From Methanobacterium sp. SMA-27 (lineage in GTDB: Archaea; Methanobacteriota; Methanobacteria; Methanobacteriales; Methanobacteriaceae), in contig NZ_JQLY01000001.1 of NCBI RefSeq assembly GCF_000744455.1, forward strand, positions 1,880,001-1,944,000: a stretch of DNA of 64,000 nt, given 5' to 3'. A program made the translations under genes and the position numbers. The notes under the pieces were generated by a model. The model saw only the letters and a program-made list of their open reading frames with translations, did not search any database and was not told the origin of the DNA. This document shows positions 61,529 to 64,000 of this stretch, piece by piece; position 1 is the first letter of the stretch, and the number at the start of each line of letters is the position of its first letter.

Positions 61529-62356
61529 TTATAATGGAATACCTACCCAGCTGAATATACCTATCATCTTTAAACCTATGAAGAACATAACTGCAATGTA
61601 TAAATATCTTAATTCTCTTTCAGGAATCTTATGAGATGCATTTACACCAAGTTGAGCCATAGGAACTGTTATAATGCTCAGTGTTATCAACTGTATTAAA
61701 TTGACATATCCGATGGAATAAGGAGGCAGTCCACTTATATTTACACCATTTAACGTATATGCAATAATTCCCCCCAAAGATGTGAAGATTAAAACTGCTG
61801 TTGATGTCCCAACAGCACGATGCATACTGAACCCCATTAGTATAGATAAAATTGGAACCAATACAACCCCTCCACCTATACCTAGAAGTCCTGAAAGAAT
61901 ACCTGCTATAAAACCAATTATTAAATATTTTAAAATTCCTTTTTTTGGTTCAGAACCATGTTCCGGATACTTAGCTACTAACATCCATGTAGCTGCAACT
62001 AAAACTAAAACTCCAAAAATTATTTTTAAATACTCCCCCGGAATGTTAGATGCAAGGGTTCCCCCAATAAATGCGGCAATTATTCCCGAAATTCCTATAA
62101 ATACAGTTGGTTCTGTTAACACTGCACCTCTACGCTTGTGACCAATTGTCCCGCTAATTGCAGTGGGTAGAATCACAGCCAAGCTAGTTCCAAAAGCAAC
62201 TCTGATTGCAGTAGTTGGATCTATTCCCAACGATGTAAGTAGAAAGAACTGAACAGGGACCATTATGAAACCTCCACCCACACCTAGTAGCCCTGAGGTA
62301 AAACCAACTAATGCTCCTGTAAAAAGCAATGCAACTATATATAATAAAAAATCCAT
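61529..62356 (-). CDS. TauE/SafE family membrane permease
   Basis: A 275-residue membrane protein with about 8 segments. The two internal halves each carry the family glycine motif: F-T-S-G-L-L-G-V-G-G-G-F-I near 18-30 and I-L-S-G-L-L-G-I-G-G-G-V-V near 156-168. The family exports or imports sulfite, organosulfonates and other small anions; the substrate is undetermined here. Start ATG 62356 follows AGGAG by 6 bases; the frame extends to TTG 62371, which precedes that site. Confidence 0.88.
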   Translation of the reverse strand: MDFLLYIVALLFTGALVGFTSGLLGVGGGFIMVPVQFFLLTSLGIDPTTAIRVAFGTSLAVILPTAISGTIGHKRRGAVLTEPTVFIGISGIIAAFIGGTLASNIPGEYLKIIFGVLVLVAATWMLVAKYPEHGSEPKKGILKYLIIGFIAGILSGLLGIGGGVVLVPILSILMGFSMHRAVGTSTAVLIFTSLGGIIAYTLNGVNISGLPPYSIGYVNLIQLITLSIITVPMAQLGVNASHKIPERELRYLYIAVMFFIGLKMIGIFSWVGIPL

Positions 62357-62697
62357 GTTCTCTCCTATCAATTCCTAATTATTCCAAAATTATGTTTCCT
62401 TTATAAGTAGAAATAATTGATCTTATTTAAAATTAAAAGTTTCCAATTAGAATTTAAAAATATAGTTAAATAGTTTGATATAAATTCAATATATTCACCG
62501 ATATTAGATAAAAAATCATTTAAAATATTAAAAAGATTCCATTAAATATACAAAAATTAATCTAACTAATACAATGAAATAATAAAGTTCATAAAGAAGA
62601 ATCAAACTTATCATATGGACTCTAAAATCATTTATACATGGGATAAGAATAGTATAAATTATCAAGAGATAAAGAATTTTATAAAAACGGTGGTAGC
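62357..62697. other. Gene-free divergent promoter region
   Basis: A 341 bp AT-rich region between divergent tauE-type and MutS-like genes. TATAAATT at 62653 is a possible TATA element for the latter. A minus-strand frame covering the area looks like a chance frame. Confidence 0.45.
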
Positions 62698-64000
62698 TTG
62701 GATTTAAAGAAAATAAAAGGGATAGGCAGTCGTCAGGCAGATAAAATACTTTCAAACTTTGGCAGTGAGAAAGAATTTATTGAAGCAGTTCAAAACTACG
62801 AAGTAGACCGTATCACAAGTATAGAAGGAGTAAGTCAGAAAAAAGCAATTCAAATAATAAACACTATCCTAGGCAATCCCAGTAAAGAATTTCTGAAAAC
62901 TGATCAGGCTGTTCAAATATATGATGATATAATAGAGAGGATCCTTAAGTTCGCCAATACCAAGTACTGTGAAAATAGGATACTTCTAATGAGTCCGCTT
63001 AAAAATCAAAAGAGCATCATGGAAAACATTGATTTTGTTATGAAAGCCAAGCATTTTGTGGGCAAACTACCATTAGATGACTTAAGATCTTTACTTAAAA
63101 AAATAGATTCCCTGGAAGAACCAAAACCATTGTATGATCCTTCAAATGCAATATTGGTTGAGACACGGGATGATTATCACCAACTTATAGACATGGGTCT
63201 TAACAGTTACTGCCCAATTATAACTGGAGATGAACTTGAAAACCCTGAAGACTTTGAATTCATTGTTTATGTATATAGCGAGGGCTTAATGGAGTTTGAA
63301 TCCCAGAACATTGCAATGGTAAATAACTCATCAGAAATGTATGAGATTGTTCCAGAAGTTATTTTGTCATATTACAAAAAAAATTATCCTATAATAAAAA
63401 ACGCCCTTAAAATAAAAGAAATATTAGGGCAGGATTCTATTCTAGGAGATGTTATTGAAATTATAGATTCATTGGAATCCGATGATATAGATGAAACAAT
63501 TTTTGAAGATGCAGTGGAAACATCCAAACGTAAAGCGGATTTAAAACTTAAAGAAGCAATTAAAAAAGTAGATCTCAAAGGCGATGAAATATTAGACCTT
63601 TTAAACGAGGATATGCCTAAAAAGATACAAGAAATATTCGATGAAGTTATAACCGAAGCAAGAAAAGAAGTTCGTGAAAATACTGGATGCTCCTTTGATC
63701 CTTTCATACAGAAATATCCAATTGAAATTGATAATGAAGAACTTGAAAGGATCAAAAAGCAGGAAATATCCAAAAAATATGTAAATGCACATGAAGAAAA
63801 TGTGAAAGCAGCTCAAACACTCTCAACTATGAAACCAATAGTGGAAGAAGAAATACATGAGATTTTACTCTTTGACTATGAATTTGCACTCGGCTGTTTT
63901 GCACATTACTATAATCTAAATCCGCCCGAACTTGGAAATGGATTCAGTTTCCACAATGGAATACATCTAAATCTTGCACTAGAAAATAGTATAGAAGTTC
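62698..64000 (+). CDS. MutS-related protein, N-terminal part (cut by window end)
   Basis: An open frame runs from TTG 62698 to the right edge, at least 434 residues. The N-terminus holds a double helix-hairpin-helix: I-K-G-I-G-S-R-Q-A-D-K-I-L near 5-17 and I-E-G-V-S-Q-K-K-A-I-Q-I near 42-53. A long helical region follows (I-K-E-I-L-G-Q... E-E-I-H-E-I-L-L) like the clamp/lever part of MutS, and the last part, N-P-P-E-L-G-N-G-F, would precede the ATPase. Methanobacteria have such HhH-MutS2-like proteins. The start has GGTGG upstream; the ATPase lies beyond the window, so the call rests on layout. Confidence 0.65.
   Translation, partial: MDLKKIKGIGSRQADKILSNFGSEKEFIEAVQNYEVDRITSIEGVSQKKAIQIINTILGNPSKEFLKTDQAVQIYDDIIERILKFANTKYCENRILLMSPLKNQKSIMENIDFVMKAKHFVGKLPLDDLRSLLKKIDSLEEPKPLYDPSNAILVETRDDYHQLIDMGLNSYCPIITGDELENPEDFEFIVYVYSEGLMEFESQNIAMVNNSSEMYEIVPEVILSYYKKNYPIIKNALKIKEILGQDSILGDVIEIIDSLESDDIDETIFEDAVETSKRKADLKLKEAIKKVDLKGDEILDLLNEDMPKKIQEIFDEVITEARKEVRENTGCSFDPFIQKYPIEIDNEELERIKKQEISKKYVNAHEENVKAAQTLSTMKPIVEEEIHEILLFDYEFALGCFAHYYNLNPPELGNGFSFHNGIHLNLALENSIEV

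Noticed and set aside
62528..62755. A hydrophobic 75-codon frame on the minus strand
   Set aside because: It overlaps the promoter and N-terminus of the MutS-like gene, has no ribosome site and consists of AT-rich chance codons.

Overview
The window reads as a stretch of AT-rich euryarchaeal chromosome (about one third GC by eye), most likely from a Methanobacterium-like member of the Methanobacteriales. The basis is an archaeal information-processing set (Orc1/Cdc6, MCM, aIF2-beta, aIF6, Nmd3, L31e, L39e, LX, S19e, RNase P Rpp21, prefoldin), archaeal lipid and N-glycan enzymes (a UbiA-type prenyltransferase, AglB), methanogen-type cofactor genes (MptE, F420H2 oxidase FprA, the His form of Thi4), TATA-box promoters, frequent TTG starts and NrpR-type nitrogen operators. 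No rRNA, tRNA, CRISPR array, transposase or prophage was recognised.

Layout. 0-4 kb: a nitrogen-assimilation block with the tail of a probable glutamate synthase-like gene followed by two tandem amtB-glnK pairs, each behind NrpR-like operators. 4-13.5 kb: pdxS, a polysaccharide flippase, acetyl-CoA synthetase, a two-gene operon of a ThDP enzyme plus a B12-binding radical SAM protein, and a class V aminotransferase. 13.9-27 kb: mptE, orc1/cdc6, archease, a cluster of small acidic proteins including a stand-alone ATP-cone, fprA, rtcB, an MTA phosphorylase-type gene, nadA, a DUF763 protein, dcd, a methyltransferase and a duplicated PRC-barrel protein.

27-32 kb, minus strand: a compact translation/secretion superoperon (rnp4, yhbY-like, S19e, PDCD5-like, PP-loop ATPase, L39e, L31e, aIF6, LX, prefoldin alpha, ftsY) with several start/stop overlaps. 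32-40 kb, also minus strand: AK6/Fap7, thi4, a DRG GTPase, aglB and topA. 40-49 kb: a YfcE-like phosphoesterase, rlmE, mcm, aIF2-beta, nmd3, tyrS, tmk, and a polyprenol kinase-like/dTMP kinase-like pair.

49.8-64 kb is more accessory: an exported molybdopterin-fold protein, a 530 bp gene-free AT-rich gap with inverted repeats and one mini-ORB-like site, an OB-HD nuclease, an MFS exporter, TrmO, a UbiA-type prenyltransferase, a U32 protease-like protein, a secreted protein whose signal peptide start is apparently frameshifted, a large HEAT/duplicated-module/TPR protein with exact internal DNA repeats, a TauE-type permease and the N-terminal part of a probable MutS-related protein. I found no clear complete novel system. 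The best leads are the HEAT/TPR protein, the ThDP-radical SAM operon, the small acidic/ATP-cone cluster and the 50.5-51.0 kb gap.
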